Positions 5,979 through 5,995 of a DNA stretch of 5,995 nt are shown here, one piece after another. The notes under the pieces were generated by a model that saw nothing but the letters and a program-made list of their open reading frames with translations, was not told the origin of the DNA and ran no database searches. Source of the stretch: Syntrophaceae bacterium UBA7544 (GTDB lineage: Bacteria; Desulfobacterota; Syntrophia; Syntrophales; Smithellaceae); contig DLME01000122.1 of assembly GCA_002479215.1 (NCBI GenBank), positions 1 to 5,995 of the forward strand, read 5' to 3'. Both the position numbers and the translations under genes were made by a program. Every line of letters begins with the position of its first letter. Within the stretch, counting starts at the first letter, position 1.

Positions 5979-5995
5979 ATGAGAAATCAAAAAGG
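5979..5995 (+). CDS. Second prepilin gene, start only (3'-partial)
   Basis: The last bases repeat the start of the first prepilin gene: 5973-5995 is identical to 5443-5465, covering the A-run, the ATG and codons for MRNQKG up to the second base of the Gly codon. This is a complete type III leader cut off at the cleavage site. An in-frame ATG at 5961 would add MKIKKK before it; 5979 is preferred by matching the first copy. No good Shine-Dalgarno is seen (AAAGAAAA only). Because a strong terminator lies between, it probably depends on its own promoter or on read-through. Only six codons are visible, so intactness and product are unknown. Confidence 0.7.

Overview
The window reads as part of a type IV pilus locus of the MSHA-like kind from a Gram-negative bacterium. 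The Gram-negative call rests on the ExeA-like ATPase with a predicted periplasmic LysM tail, the GspE/GspF-family motor and platform pair, and the sigma-54 control. A deltaproteobacterial (Desulfobacterota-type) host would fit the gene set and the moderate-to-low GC, but nothing in the window proves it. All genes are on the + strand. There are no RNA genes, insertion sequences or CRISPR arrays.

Layout. Nt 1-866 hold the 3' part of an ExeA/MshM-like AAA ATPase gene that begins upstream of the window; what remains is the end of the ATPase domain, one membrane segment, a Pro/Ser-rich linker, a LysM domain and a SPOR-like tail. Nt 891-2603 encode the assembly ATPase, with a two-motif MshEN (c-di-GMP-type) N-terminus. 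Nt 2624-3853 encode the polytopic inner-membrane platform protein. Nt 3865-5190 encode a membrane-anchored sigma-54 activator with no receiver domain. Gaps of 24, 20 and 11 nt suggest these four genes form one operon. Nt 5191-5448 are a regulatory intergenic region containing a perfect 19-bp palindrome (at the end of the activator gene) and a near-consensus -24/-12 sigma-54 promoter. Nt 5449-5811 encode a short prepilin, followed by a strong intrinsic terminator at 5893-5939. At the right edge (5979-5995) a second prepilin gene starts with the same first six codons.

How the parts may work together. The ATPase powers, and the platform protein transmits, pilin insertion into the pilus base; the ExeA/LysM protein probably anchors or organises the machine at peptidoglycan. 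The activator sits between the machine genes and the pilin gene and has almost no extracytoplasmic sensor, so it may respond to a membrane-embedded partner, plausibly the pilin itself. The inferred circuit has two inputs: assembly gated after translation by c-di-GMP at the ATPase, and pilin supply gated at transcription by a one-component, membrane-tethered sigma-54 activator. The promoter and protein domains are read from sequence; the regulatory link is inference.
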